A stretch of 64,000 bases of DNA from CAVVVS01 sp963751355 (GTDB taxonomy: Bacteria > Bacteroidota > Ignavibacteria > Ignavibacteriales > Ignavibacteriaceae), in the NCBI GenBank assembly GCA_963751355.1, contig CAVVVS010000072.1:60544-124543 (forward strand), given 5' to 3'. Both the position numbers and the translations under genes were made by a program. The notes beneath the pieces are model-generated. The model ran no database searches, had not been told where the DNA came from, and was given only the letters and a program-made list of their open reading frames with translations. Shown piece after piece: positions 50,440 through 60,054 of this stretch. Position 1 is the stretch's first letter, and every line of letters starts with the position of its first letter.

Positions 50440-50533
50440 AACGGATATCCAAAAGTTATTTTAATAGTTATGCTGTCAAAAGAATGGGACACAGAAAACG
50501 CGGAATATCACCCACGAAGACGGGAAGGTCGGA

Positions 50534-50600
50534 TTTACCCCATGGGATAGTATTATTATTTAATATGTATAAATCAATTCACTTTATCCCACGGGGTAAA
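50534..50600. repeat. Inverted repeat TTTACCCCATGGGATA / TATCCCACGGGGTAAA
   Basis: A 16-base arm (50534-50549) pairs with 50585-50600 with one mismatch across a 35-base loop, between the formimidoyltransferase and cyclodeaminase genes. Upstream lies ACACAGAAAACGCGGAAT / CCCACGAAGACGGG wording similar to the repeat at 23383-23466. No T-tract follows. Confidence 0.5.
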
Positions 50601-50684
50601 CAGATTTTCATGGATTGTCTAATTCTTTATTTGTAAAATTTTATAAAAAATAAACATCTCAAAATAAAAGGATAAAAATTTATT

Positions 50685-51314
50685 ATGGATACCTCAAAAT
50701 CAATTCAGAGTTATATAGATGAATTATCATCGAATTCACCGACACCCGGTGGAGGCAATATTTCTGCATTCTGCGGCGTTCTTGCTTCTTCTCTCGGGCA
50801 AATGGTCTGCAACTTAACAATCGGGAAGAAAAAATATGCGGAATTTGAAATTGAAGCTAAAGACATTAAAAGCAAGCTGGATAATTTTAAACAAAAATTT
50901 TTATCTCTTGCAGAACAGGATAATGAAGCTTTTAATAAAGTCATGGATGCTTTCAAACTTCCAAAAGAAACCGAAGAACAAAAAAGAGTACGCAGCGAAG
51001 CTATTCAAACTGCAACACTGGAGGCTGCATCGGTTCCTCACGAAGTTATTGCAACCTGCCGTGAAGTAATGCCATTAATCGATTTAATTGCGTTGAAAGG
51101 AAATCAAAATTCCGTTTCCGACGCAGGTGTTGCTGCTTCCCTCCTGTTAACTGCCGTTCAGGGTGCCTTTTTAAATGTGGTTATTAATTGTGCTGGACTA
51201 AGAAACCAAATCACCGCAAATGAATTTCTCAAGAAATCCGAAGTTATCTTTGATGAAGTAAAAGATAAATCACAATCAATTATTTCCGAAATAATCAAAA
51301 AGTTGAGATCATAA
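50685..51314 (+). CDS. Formiminotetrahydrofolate cyclodeaminase
   Basis: A 209-residue helical protein of the FTCD_C family: SIQSYIDELSSNSPTPGGGNISAFCGVLASSLGQMVCNLTIGKKKYAE, with the TPGGG loop, and later helices GNQNSVSDAGVAASLLLTAVQGAFLNVVINC. It converts 5-formimino-THF to methenyl-THF with release of ammonia, completing the reaction of the gene upstream. Its last base is shared with the ATG of the BNR-propeller gene (TAATG), so translation is coupled to a secreted protein without obvious metabolic link. Confidence 0.92.
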   Translation: MDTSKSIQSYIDELSSNSPTPGGGNISAFCGVLASSLGQMVCNLTIGKKKYAEFEIEAKDIKSKLDNFKQKFLSLAEQDNEAFNKVMDAFKLPKETEEQKRVRSEAIQTATLEAASVPHEVIATCREVMPLIDLIALKGNQNSVSDAGVAASLLLTAVQGAFLNVVINCAGLRNQITANEFLKKSEVIFDEVKDKSQSIISEIIKKLRS

Positions 51315-54247
51315 TGAAAAAATTATTGCTTCTTTTCGCCGTTGTGCTATTAGCACCTGTTATGTCTGCACAGGCTCAAAATCCATATCCGGCAACACCC
51401 TCACAAAAAAGGATTCAAGCATTTCAAAAGCGAATGGAAATGAGAAAAACTTCCCTTCTCAAAAACGTAGAACTTCGCTCCGTTGGTCCTACCATAATGA
51501 GCGGGCGCGTGGTTGATGTAGCTGTAAATCCTGAGGATCCGACAATATTTTATGTCGCATATGCAACAGGCGGTTTGTGGAAAACCACCGACAACGGAAT
51601 TTCATTCAAGCCTTTGTTTGATAATGAAGCATCTATAACAATAGGCGATATTGCTGTGGATTGGAAACACGGTGAAACTATTTGGATCGGTACCGGAGAA
51701 AACAATTCGAGTCGTTCTTCTTATGCCGGAACCGGAGTATATAAAAGTGTAGATACAGGAAAAACCTGGCAGCATGTAGGACTCCCTGAAACACAGCACA
51801 TCGGAAGAATAGTAATTGATCCGGACGATCCTAATACCGTGTGGGTAGCAGCGATCGGGCACCTATACTCACCGAATACGGAAAGGGGGGTTTTCAAAAC
51901 TACCGACGGCGGAAAAACATGGAAAAAAACATTATATGTAGATGAAAATACCGGAGCAATAGATTTAGCAGTCGATCCGCAAAATCCGAAAATTCTTTAC
52001 GCAGCAATGTGGTATAGAATAAGAACTGCATGGGATTTCACGGGTGCCGGTAAAAATTCCGGAATTTATAAAAGCATCAACGGCGGTGATACGTGGACTT
52101 TAATAACAACGAAGGAAAGCGGATTCCCCACCGGTAAAGGTGTCGGAAGGATAGGATTGTCTTTATATCTTAAAAACCCGCAGGTAATTTATGCTGTTGT
52201 TGATAATCAATTTCACAGAAAGAAGGAAGAAGGAAAAGAAAAACAAAAGCTAACACGCGAAAAAATTCGTAAAATGAATAAAGATGATTTTCTTAAAATC
52301 GATGAAAAAGATTTAAATGATTTTATCAAAAAAAATGGATTCCCTAAAAAGTACACAGCAAAAAAAATAATGAAAATGGTTAAAGAGGATAAAATATCGC
52401 CAAAGGATGTTGCAAATTATTTGGAGGATGCGGAACAGCAGCTTTACGACACACCGATCATCGGGACACAAATTTATCGTTCCGATAACGGGGGGAAAAC
52501 GTGGGAAAAGATGAATAAAGATTACATAGATGACATGTTTTACACTTACGGGTATTATTTCGGACAAGTAAGAGTCAACCCAGAAAACGACAAAGAAATT
52601 TATTTACTCGGGGTTCCGGCAATTAAATCTGAAGACAGCGGTAAAACATTCAAATCCTTCGGCGGTTCCAATGTTCACGGAGATTTTCATGCCCTGTGGA
52701 TTGATCCGAACAAAGAAGGCCATCTAATCATCGGAAACGATGGCGGAATAAATATTACTTACGACAACGGAAAAACGTGGTTCAAAGCAAACACTCCGGC
52801 AGTCGGACAATTTTACAGCGTTACTGTCGATATGGAAAAACCGTATAACGTTTACGGCGGATTGCAGGATAACGGCGTATGGTACGGACCTCATACTTAC
52901 ACACCCAATTATAGCTGGTACTCAACAGGGCAGTACCCCTTTAAAAGACTGATGGGCGGTGACGGTATGGATGTGGCTGTAGATACGACAAATAACAACC
53001 TGGTTTACACCGGATTTCAATTTGGTTATTACTACAGGGTAAATAAAACAACACATCATTCTATTTCGGTAAAACCTGTTAATGATATAGGGACACCTAA
53101 TTTAAGATTTAACTGGGAAACACCGATCAAACTTTCTAGTCATAACCCGGATATATTTTACATTGGTTCAAACATACTTTATCGATCTTTAGACAAAGGC
53201 GAACATTTACAGCCAATATCGGGTGATTTAACAAAAGGCGGCAAAAAGGGCAACGTTCCATACGGAACATTAACCACTATTGATGAATCACCATTGAAAT
53301 TTGGTTTAATCTATACAGGAAGCGATGACGGATTGGTGTACGTTACCAAAGACGGAGGGAATAACTGGCAGTTAATTTCAAAATCGCTCCCTCAAAATTT
53401 ATGGGTAAGCAGGGTTGTAGCATCCTCTCATGATACAGGAACAGTCTATGTAACGCTGAACGGTTATCGCTGGGATGACTTTGCACCCTATCTTTTCCGA
53501 TCAACCAATTACGGCAAAACATGGGAAAAATTGGGTGAAAACCTGCCTAACGAATCAATTAATGTTGTAAGGGAAGATCCTATAAATAAAGACGTCCTCT
53601 ATGTCGGAACCGACCACGGAGTTTATGTTTCTCTTGATGCGGGTAAAATGTTTATGCCCTTATTTAAGGGAATGCCGCAAGTACCTGTACATGACCTTGC
53701 AGTACAATCGAGAGATAAAAATTTGGTTGTCGGCACTCACGGAAGATCAATTTACGTTACGGATATAAAGTATATTGAAAAACTCACTCCCAAACTTTTA
53801 GCCGAAAATGTTCACCTGTTTCCCGTCGAAGATATTAATTTTGATAAGAACTGGGGAAACAAAGGTTATACATGGGGTGAGCCTGATGTGCCTTCCTTGC
53901 AGTTTGTCTATTTTACAGGCTCGAATGGTAAAGCAGTAATTACAATTTTAACGGATGATGATAAAGAATTAAAAACAATTTCCATATCAAGTGATCACGG
54001 ATTAAATTTCTTCGATTATGATTTAACAATCGATTCCGGTAAAGTTAATTTTTACAAAGAATTCATAAACTCAAAAATCAAGAATGATAATAAATATGAA
54101 TTCAAAAAAACAGATACGGGGAATACATATCTTCATCCGGGTAAATATAAAGTTGTGATTGAAATAGATGGGAAAAAAGTAACACAAGAATTTGAAGTGA
54201 AGGGCGGCAATAAACGAGAACATGTAAATGAGGAGATGGGTCCGTAG
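51314..54247 (+). CDS. Large secreted BNR/sortilin-type propeller protein
   Basis: A 977-residue exported protein with a signal peptide (LLLLFAVVLLAPVMSAQAQ). Many BNR/Asp-box motifs are visible, such as GGLWKTTDNGISF, GVYKSVDTGKTW, GVFKTTDGGKTW, GIYKSINGGDTW, IYRSDNGGKTW and VYVTKDGGNNW, giving VPS10/sortilin-like ten-bladed propellers (residues about 60-850). At about 300-385 a lysine- and glutamate-rich helical insertion interrupts one blade. The last 130 residues are a separate beta domain (TILTDDDKELKTISIS..., GKYKVVIEIDGKKVTQEFEV). Related proteins are common secreted proteins in this phylum. Role unknown. Confidence 0.88.
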   Translation: MKKLLLLFAVVLLAPVMSAQAQNPYPATPSQKRIQAFQKRMEMRKTSLLKNVELRSVGPTIMSGRVVDVAVNPEDPTIFYVAYATGGLWKTTDNGISFKPLFDNEASITIGDIAVDWKHGETIWIGTGENNSSRSSYAGTGVYKSVDTGKTWQHVGLPETQHIGRIVIDPDDPNTVWVAAIGHLYSPNTERGVFKTTDGGKTWKKTLYVDENTGAIDLAVDPQNPKILYAAMWYRIRTAWDFTGAGKNSGIYKSINGGDTWTLITTKESGFPTGKGVGRIGLSLYLKNPQVIYAVVDNQFHRKKEEGKEKQKLTREKIRKMNKDDFLKIDEKDLNDFIKKNGFPKKYTAKKIMKMVKEDKISPKDVANYLEDAEQQLYDTPIIGTQIYRSDNGGKTWEKMNKDYIDDMFYTYGYYFGQVRVNPENDKEIYLLGVPAIKSEDSGKTFKSFGGSNVHGDFHALWIDPNKEGHLIIGNDGGINITYDNGKTWFKANTPAVGQFYSVTVDMEKPYNVYGGLQDNGVWYGPHTYTPNYSWYSTGQYPFKRLMGGDGMDVAVDTTNNNLVYTGFQFGYYYRVNKTTHHSISVKPVNDIGTPNLRFNWETPIKLSSHNPDIFYIGSNILYRSLDKGEHLQPISGDLTKGGKKGNVPYGTLTTIDESPLKFGLIYTGSDDGLVYVTKDGGNNWQLISKSLPQNLWVSRVVASSHDTGTVYVTLNGYRWDDFAPYLFRSTNYGKTWEKLGENLPNESINVVREDPINKDVLYVGTDHGVYVSLDAGKMFMPLFKGMPQVPVHDLAVQSRDKNLVVGTHGRSIYVTDIKYIEKLTPKLLAENVHLFPVEDINFDKNWGNKGYTWGEPDVPSLQFVYFTGSNGKAVITILTDDDKELKTISISSDHGLNFFDYDLTIDSGKVNFYKEFINSKIKNDNKYEFKKTDTGNTYLHPGKYKVVIEIDGKKVTQEFEVKGGNKREHVNEEMGP

Positions 54248-54267
54248 GCAATTTAATTTTTACATTT

Positions 54268-54294
54268 GTCGAGACGCATCGAATGCGTCTCGAC
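54268..54294. repeat. Perfect 12-bp palindromic hairpin (REP-like)
   Basis: GTCGAGACGCAT (54268-54279) and ATGCGTCTCGAC (54283-54294) flank CGA. It lies between convergent genes and has no T-tract on either strand. GC-rich palindromes with GAGACGC cores are a common kind of dispersed intergenic repeat. Confidence 0.55.
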
Positions 54295-54381
54295 GAAAAT
54301 TCTACGATTCAAATCGCAATTTTCTAAATCCTTCTGAATTCCTTTTATAAAGACCGATTAGGAAGCTAGACTCTATTAAAA

Positions 54382-56268
54382 TCAATTGTTTCTTTTAACC
54401 AGTATCCTCCCCCACTTACCATTGAGATTAAATGACAGACGTTTACCATTGGACTTAAACAGTTCATTATTCAGTACATCTTCATATTCGGAGTCTTTTT
54501 TTAAGCTCAAATTTACTTTCCTTTTGGAACCACCATTATTCAAAATTACAATTAATTCTTCGTCATTATAACTTCTCGAGAATGCATAAATTTGATTTTC
54601 GTCGTTAATCAGAATTGTTTTGTAATCGCCTATTTGTAATGCAATATTATTATTGCGTATAAAAATTAACTTCCGGTAGTGATTAAATAATTCCTTATTG
54701 AATTTCACTTTTTCTGGATTTTTTCTCATTGACTGATCAGGCAGAACCGATTCATCCTGATATTTCATATCTTCCCAGATCATTGGTTTGCGGCAATCCG
54801 GATCGTTTGCTCCCCACATGCCGGCTTCATCGCCGTAATATATCATTGGTGCTCCTACATATGTCATCTGGAATATAACCATCAGTTTTTGAATTTTTAT
54901 CTCATTCTCCGTCGGTTTGCGCGTGTCGTAATTAGGATTTGTTCCTTTCGACATTTCAAAATATTTTCCCCAATTTTTATAACTCCCTAAATCACAATTT
55001 ACAATTTGGGAAGCCATCCTGTTCGAATCATGACTATCAAATAAGTTTTGTTGAACGTACTCTACTCCCCCGGGAAAAGCCTCCCGTAATTTTTTCAGCC
55101 TTCTGTCAAATTGTCTGGTTGATATTCTGCTTTTCTTATTAATAAAATATTCAGAACAAGTAAACGCAAAATTATAATTCATCACGGCATCAAATTCATC
55201 TCCTTGAAGAAAAGGTTTTAAGGTTCTGATGGAATCTATGATCTCGGCGGTGAGGTATGCTTCCGGATTTATCGATTTAACAAGCTTCCTCCATGCTTTC
55301 CAGAAGGGATGTTTCACCATAAAAGCAACGTCCAATCTCCAGCCGTCAATGCCGTCGGTTACTTTCCCGTCCGGCGCCATCCATCTTTTTGTGATTTCAA
55401 AAATGTATTTTCGCGGAGCCGCAGCTATCCCGTTTTCATCCTGATTCCATTCGGGTAATTCCTTTACTCCAAACCAGCCTTGATAGTTAAATTTTGTTCC
55501 TTTCTGCGGATCATCCCATGATTTTATTTTAAACCAATTTTTATATTCGGATTTTTTTTGATTTTTCAGAACATTCCTGAAAACCCAGCTATTAATACCC
55601 ATATGATTAAACACACCGTCAAAAATAATTCTCATTCCTCTTGAATGAACATCTTTAATCAATTTAAGCATCAGTTTATCTGCAGATGTCCAGTGCCATG
55701 TAACCGGATCGTTAGGATTTTCTTTTGAAATTATTTTTTGGTCTCCTTCGGGATTAGGTCCGAAATAGGGATCTATGTGATGATAAGTTTCAGCATCGTA
55801 TTTATGACTGGATGGTGACCAAAACACAGGGTTAAGATATATAGCATTAACACCTAATTCTTGAAGATAATCTAGCTTATCAATAATCCCCTGCAAATCA
55901 CCGCCGTATCTTCTTCTTTGAATATTAAACCATATATCTTTGCCGTTCTTCTTTTCGTACGGCTGAAGTTTGTACCAATCGGATGTCCATGGATGAATTT
56001 GCCATGGTGAAGTATTATCGTGCGGATAGGAACCCTTTAATGATTCCGGGATCGGATCGTTGTTTTTATCGCCGTTACAAAATCTTTCGGGAAAAATTTG
56101 ATACCACACAACTTTCTTTGCCCAGCCCGGAACAAAATCTTTTGTTTTTAAAGTATCATTCTTTAATGTCATTTCGGAACATTCGGTAGAATAATGAAAA
56201 TTTTTGAACGAAAATAAGAATGAAATGAGAAGAATAAAAGCAGCTGTCTTAATTGCTCGATTATTCAT
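54382..56268 (-). CDS. GH13 alpha-amylase family glycosidase (neopullulanase/cyclomaltodextrinase-like)
   Basis: A 628-residue exported enzyme. I prefer the ATG at 56268, with GAGG four bases upstream; an ATG three codons earlier is possible. The signal peptide is AFILLISFLFSF. The GH13 motifs are complete: DGVFNHMG (region I), GWRLDVAF with the nucleophile Asp (II), TAEIID with the acid Glu (III), and LFDSHDSNR (IV). The opening VVWYQIFPERFCNGD is typical of cyclomaltodextrinase and neopullulanase relatives, followed by a long insert at about 75-110. The C-terminal beta domain is short. It hydrolyses alpha-glucans outside the cytoplasm. Confidence 0.92.
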   Translation of the reverse strand: MNNRAIKTAAFILLISFLFSFKNFHYSTECSEMTLKNDTLKTKDFVPGWAKKVVWYQIFPERFCNGDKNNDPIPESLKGSYPHDNTSPWQIHPWTSDWYKLQPYEKKNGKDIWFNIQRRRYGGDLQGIIDKLDYLQELGVNAIYLNPVFWSPSSHKYDAETYHHIDPYFGPNPEGDQKIISKENPNDPVTWHWTSADKLMLKLIKDVHSRGMRIIFDGVFNHMGINSWVFRNVLKNQKKSEYKNWFKIKSWDDPQKGTKFNYQGWFGVKELPEWNQDENGIAAAPRKYIFEITKRWMAPDGKVTDGIDGWRLDVAFMVKHPFWKAWRKLVKSINPEAYLTAEIIDSIRTLKPFLQGDEFDAVMNYNFAFTCSEYFINKKSRISTRQFDRRLKKLREAFPGGVEYVQQNLFDSHDSNRMASQIVNCDLGSYKNWGKYFEMSKGTNPNYDTRKPTENEIKIQKLMVIFQMTYVGAPMIYYGDEAGMWGANDPDCRKPMIWEDMKYQDESVLPDQSMRKNPEKVKFNKELFNHYRKLIFIRNNNIALQIGDYKTILINDENQIYAFSRSYNDEELIVILNNGGSKRKVNLSLKKDSEYEDVLNNELFKSNGKRLSFNLNGKWGRILVKRNN

Positions 56269-56495
56269 TAACCTCATATCGAAAAATCAATAAAATTGTT
56301 TAATTAAATTTATCATTTTCTATCAAAATAATTTAATATTTTGTAATTTTGTGTAATATTAACATGCGGATTGATAATCTTAACGTTCAACAATAGTTAT
56401 TGAAAATTTTCCGAATAAATATTCATTTATTCTAGTTACTAATTTTTTACTAATTAAGAATAATTTTTTCAACACCATGAAGTCCGAGGTAAAAG

Positions 56496-58178
56496 ATGTC
56501 AAATGAATTAAATAAATACAGCAAAAGGTTAACACAGCAAAGATCGCAGGTCGGCTCGCAGGCAATGCTTTACGGAATAGGTTTGACCGATGAAGATATG
56601 AAAAAAGCACAGGTGGGAATAGCCAGCATGGGCTGGGAAGGTAATACTTGCAACATGCACCTAAATGACTTTGCAAAATTAGTGAAGAAAGGTGTAAAGG
56701 ACAGCGATCTGATAGGATTGATATTTCATACTATTGGTGTGAGTGACGGAATTTCAATGGGAACGGCGGGGATGAAATTTTCTCTTCCTTCCAGAGATAT
56801 TATCGCTGACTCAATCGAAACCGTCATGGGTGCTCAATGGTACGACGCACTTATTGCTATTCCGGGATGCGATAAAAATATGCCCGGCTCTGTAATGGCT
56901 ATGGCTCGTTTAAACAGACCTAGTATAATGGTGTACGGCGGTACAATAAAAGCAGGATTTTTCAACGGTAAAAAATTGGATATAGTATCAGCATTTGAGG
57001 CATACGGTCAATATCTCTCAAAGAAATTTTCGGAAGAGGATTTGGATAATGTACTGCACAACGCATGTCCTGGTGCAGGTGCATGCGGTGGAATGTATAC
57101 TGCAAACACGATGGCATCTGCAATAGAGACTTTAGGTATGAGTTTGCCGTATAGTTCCTCGTGTCCCGCAAACAGTGAACTGAAAGCGAAGGAATGTTAC
57201 GAAGCCGGAAAAATGATTAAAGTTTTGCTTGAGAAAGACATTAAACCCAGAGACATTATGACTAAGCAGGCATTTATAAATGCTATTACCGTTGTAATTG
57301 CACTCGGGGGTTCAACAAATGCCGCACTTCATCTAATTGCAATGGCAAAATCGGCAAATATAGATCTCACTTTAAAAGATTTTCAAGACGTTTCGGACCG
57401 CACTCCTTATATTGCAGACTTAAAACCGAGCGGTCAATATGTTATGGAAGATTTGTATGAAATAGGCGGAGTACCAGCAGTTCAAAAAATATTGCTTAAA
57501 GAAGGAATGATTGACGGTAATTGCATGACGGTAACAGGAAAAACTCTCGGCGAAAATATTGAAGAATTTGCCGGCTTAAAAGAGGGACAAAAGATAATAA
57601 TGCCCTTAAGTAATCCCATAAAAAAAACCGGGCATCTTCAAATACTTTATGGAAATCTTGCCGAAGAAGGTGCCGTCGCTAAAATAACAGGAAAGGAAGG
57701 TACTCTCTTTTCCGGTCCCGCAAAGGTTTACGATTCGGAAGAAAATACCTTAAAAGCAATTGAAAATGATGAGGTGGTTCCCGGTGACGTTGTAGTAATA
57801 AGATATGAAGGTCCTAAAGGCGGACCCGGTATGAGGGAAATGCTGGAAATTACCGCCGCAATTATGGGCGCAGGTTTGGGCAAAAGCGTTGCACTAATTA
57901 CCGACGGCAGATTTTCCGGCGGCACCCACGGATTTGTAGTCGGGCACATTACCCCGGAAGCACAAACAGGCGGTAACTTAGCTTTGGTTGAAAACGGCGA
58001 TACTATTACAATTGATGCTGAAAAAAATATTCTCAAAGTCGAATTATCCGATGATGTTCTTACCGAGCGCCGTTCAAAATGGGTTCAGCCTGAATTTAAA
58101 GCCAAGAACGGGATTCTCTATAAATACATCAAATCTGTTGCTTCTGCTTCAGAAGGATGTGTAACCGATGAAATGTAA
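56496..58178 (+). CDS. ilvD: Dihydroxy-acid dehydratase
   Basis: A 560-residue Fe-S enzyme that dehydrates dihydroxy acids in valine and isoleucine synthesis. The three cluster cysteines are visible in GNTCNMHL, IPGCDKNMPGS and NACPGAGACGGMYTANTMA. Other conserved parts are GGSTNAALHLIA, RYEGPKGGPGMREM and TDGRFSGGTHGFVVGHITPEA. Full length. AGTCCGAGG precedes the start. A terminator hairpin overlaps the stop codon. No other branched-chain genes adjoin, so it is probably transcribed singly. Confidence 0.96.
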   Translation: MSNELNKYSKRLTQQRSQVGSQAMLYGIGLTDEDMKKAQVGIASMGWEGNTCNMHLNDFAKLVKKGVKDSDLIGLIFHTIGVSDGISMGTAGMKFSLPSRDIIADSIETVMGAQWYDALIAIPGCDKNMPGSVMAMARLNRPSIMVYGGTIKAGFFNGKKLDIVSAFEAYGQYLSKKFSEEDLDNVLHNACPGAGACGGMYTANTMASAIETLGMSLPYSSSCPANSELKAKECYEAGKMIKVLLEKDIKPRDIMTKQAFINAITVVIALGGSTNAALHLIAMAKSANIDLTLKDFQDVSDRTPYIADLKPSGQYVMEDLYEIGGVPAVQKILLKEGMIDGNCMTVTGKTLGENIEEFAGLKEGQKIIMPLSNPIKKTGHLQILYGNLAEEGAVAKITGKEGTLFSGPAKVYDSEENTLKAIENDEVVPGDVVVIRYEGPKGGPGMREMLEITAAIMGAGLGKSVALITDGRFSGGTHGFVVGHITPEAQTGGNLALVENGDTITIDAEKNILKVELSDDVLTERRSKWVQPEFKAKNGILYKYIKSVASASEGCVTDEM

Positions 58179-58203
58179 AAAATCCTTAGGATTTTTTACA
58201 TTT
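58171..58203 (+). terminator. Intrinsic terminator overlapping the ilvD stop codon
   Basis: AAATGTAAAAAATCC (58171-58185, containing the stop TAA at 58176-58178) pairs perfectly over 15 bases with GGATTTTTTACATTT (58189-58203), with a three-base TTA loop. A TTTTTT run lies in the 3' arm. Confidence 0.8.
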
Positions 58204-58487
58204 TGTGAATAAATAGTTACGTTGAAAAAAAATATATTAAAACGTACGGATGAGTGATATTACACTTGTATGCTTTTGTCATTCATCCGTACAAATCCTT
58301 ACTATCACCTTCTGCCCAAACCGTACATTTATCTTGTAAATTAATATTACGAATTTTTATTATTCTCAATTCTGCGATTAATTTGGGCGTATGAATTTCT
58401 CCATATGAATATTTTACTTTGTTTTCGATTTAAATTTTGTTTATGATAATACAAGCTGATTTTTGTAATTAAGCAAACAGGACAGCA
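58204..58487. other. Spacer with a promoter-like string
   Basis: AT-rich spacer before the DUF4440-like gene. It contains ATATTTTACTTTGTTTT at 58409-58425, identical over 17 bases to 30752-30768. No ORF. Confidence 0.45.
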
Positions 58488-59027
58488 ATGAAATACTTCG
58501 GAATATTTTTAATCGTAATTGTCATTGTGATACTTGCAAGCGTTTTCATTACCAAGGAGCTCAGCAGCAACAGCGAGGCAGATAATGCACGGTTAATTGA
58601 AAAAAGTAAAAAAGAGCTTATAGCCGCAGATAAAGCATTTTATAAAGAATCTTTAATAAAGGGAACCGGGCGGGCATTCATTGATTTTGCGGCTAATGAA
58701 GTAATTTTGATGAGACAAAAACAATTTCCGGTTATGGGAAAACAAGCATTGGAACAATTATATCAAAATAAAGATACGGTAGCTTTGCCGCTAAAGTGGG
58801 AGCCCGTAAAAGCAGAAGTTTCTCCGGACGGGAAGCTGGGATATACTTTCGGTAACTGGCAATACACCGAAGTAGACGATAACGGCAATATTAATCGGAC
58901 CTACGGAAACTATGTAACAATATGGCAAAAACAAACAGACGGTTCGTGGAAATATGTACTTGACGGAGGTACAACTACACCTGCTCCCGATACCGTTAAC
59001 TCGCGTCAAAAGAAACAAATTTATTAA
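58488..59027 (+). CDS. DUF4440/SnoaL-like protein with N-terminal membrane anchor
   Basis: A 179-residue protein. One hydrophobic helix (FGIFLIVIVIVILASVFI) anchors it or serves as a signal. Residues 40-165 are an NTF2-like fold of the DUF4440 type: IAADKAFYKESLIKGTGRAFIDFAANEVILMRQ, PVMGKQALEQLYQNK, then GYTFGNWQYTE...YGNYVTIWQKQTDGSWKYVLDGG, the closing strand typical of the family. No catalytic residues can be named. Probably periplasmic. The start is reached after GACAGCA, a weak ribosome site. Confidence 0.83.
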   Translation: MKYFGIFLIVIVIVILASVFITKELSSNSEADNARLIEKSKKELIAADKAFYKESLIKGTGRAFIDFAANEVILMRQKQFPVMGKQALEQLYQNKDTVALPLKWEPVKAEVSPDGKLGYTFGNWQYTEVDDNGNINRTYGNYVTIWQKQTDGSWKYVLDGGTTTPAPDTVNSRQKKQIY

Positions 59028-59158
59028 CTCACATTAATTTTTAATTAATCAATAAATGATTAATCCATAGGGGAACCTTTATAAATTGAAAGGCATGAAT
59101 GCCGCTGATATAATCCATTTATGCTGATAAATTTTAAAATTAAATTAGGTATAAACAA

Positions 59159-59923
59159 ATGAACTTATTATTTGCAACTATTTTTATACTATTTATTTCC
59201 ATACAATCGGTTGCACAAACTTATGTGGATTACCTTAAGGAAGGCGATAATTATTTTGAAAAATTCGATAATCTTGATGCATTGAAGTATTATCAAAAGG
59301 CATATTTGCTGGCGCCCGAAAAGTATGAAGCTCTGTTAAAATTAACCAGGGCAAACAATGATTTGGGAGAAGAATACTATCTTCAACACGATAGAACAGA
59401 TGCTAAAAAGTACATTTCGCAGGGTGTTGAAAAAGCGATATTGCTACAACAAAATTTTCCTGATAGTGCATCTTCTTATGCAACCTTGGCTTTGTGCTAT
59501 GGTAACATGGCTATGTTCGAAGGAGGGAAAGGAAAAGTTAAACTGGCTGAAAAGGTTGAAGTAAATGCAAAGAAAGCTATTAAAATGAATCCGGATGATT
59601 TTCTTCCGTATATAATAATGGGAATCTACTATCGTGAAGCTGCAAAATTAAATTGGTTTGAAAAACTATTTGCAAACACATTTTTCGGCTCTGTTCCCGA
59701 AGGTACCTTCGAGCAATCGCTGGAAATGTTAAACAAAGCATTGAAGTTAGAACCAAAAGCGATTGTAATTACATATGAACTGGCAAAAACTTACAGGGCA
59801 ATGGGAAATAAAAGTGAAGAAATTAAATTACTTCGAAAGATAAACGAATTGCCGCTGCTTAACTTTAGAGATAAATACATAATTAACAAATCACGTAAAA
59901 TACTGAGAGCGGCTGTTAATTAA
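59159..59923 (+). CDS. Secreted TPR repeat protein
   Basis: A 254-residue protein with a signal peptide (LLFATIFILFISIQSVAQ) and at least three TPR units: EGDNYFEKFDNLDALKYYQKAYLLAPEKYEALLKL, ALCYGNMAMFEGGKGKVKLAEKVEVNAKKAIKMNPDDFLPYIIMG, and EQSLEMLNKALKLEPKAIVITYELAKTYRAMGN. It would act as a protein-interaction scaffold in the periplasm. A segment before the last repeat, LNWFEKLFANTFFGSVPEGT, is the kind seen in outer-membrane-associated TPR proteins. Partner unknown. Confidence 0.85.
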   Translation: MNLLFATIFILFISIQSVAQTYVDYLKEGDNYFEKFDNLDALKYYQKAYLLAPEKYEALLKLTRANNDLGEEYYLQHDRTDAKKYISQGVEKAILLQQNFPDSASSYATLALCYGNMAMFEGGKGKVKLAEKVEVNAKKAIKMNPDDFLPYIIMGIYYREAAKLNWFEKLFANTFFGSVPEGTFEQSLEMLNKALKLEPKAIVITYELAKTYRAMGNKSEEIKLLRKINELPLLNFRDKYIINKSRKILRAAVN

Positions 59924-60054
59924 AACTTATAGATTACTCTGATGTTCCTTACCCGGTCAAATCGTAAATATTAGTAAACTAGTTTCAAGAAATGTAATTT
60001 ATTGTAAAAAATAGATTTGATTAAAAACAATTTATTATTGAGGTAAAATAATTA

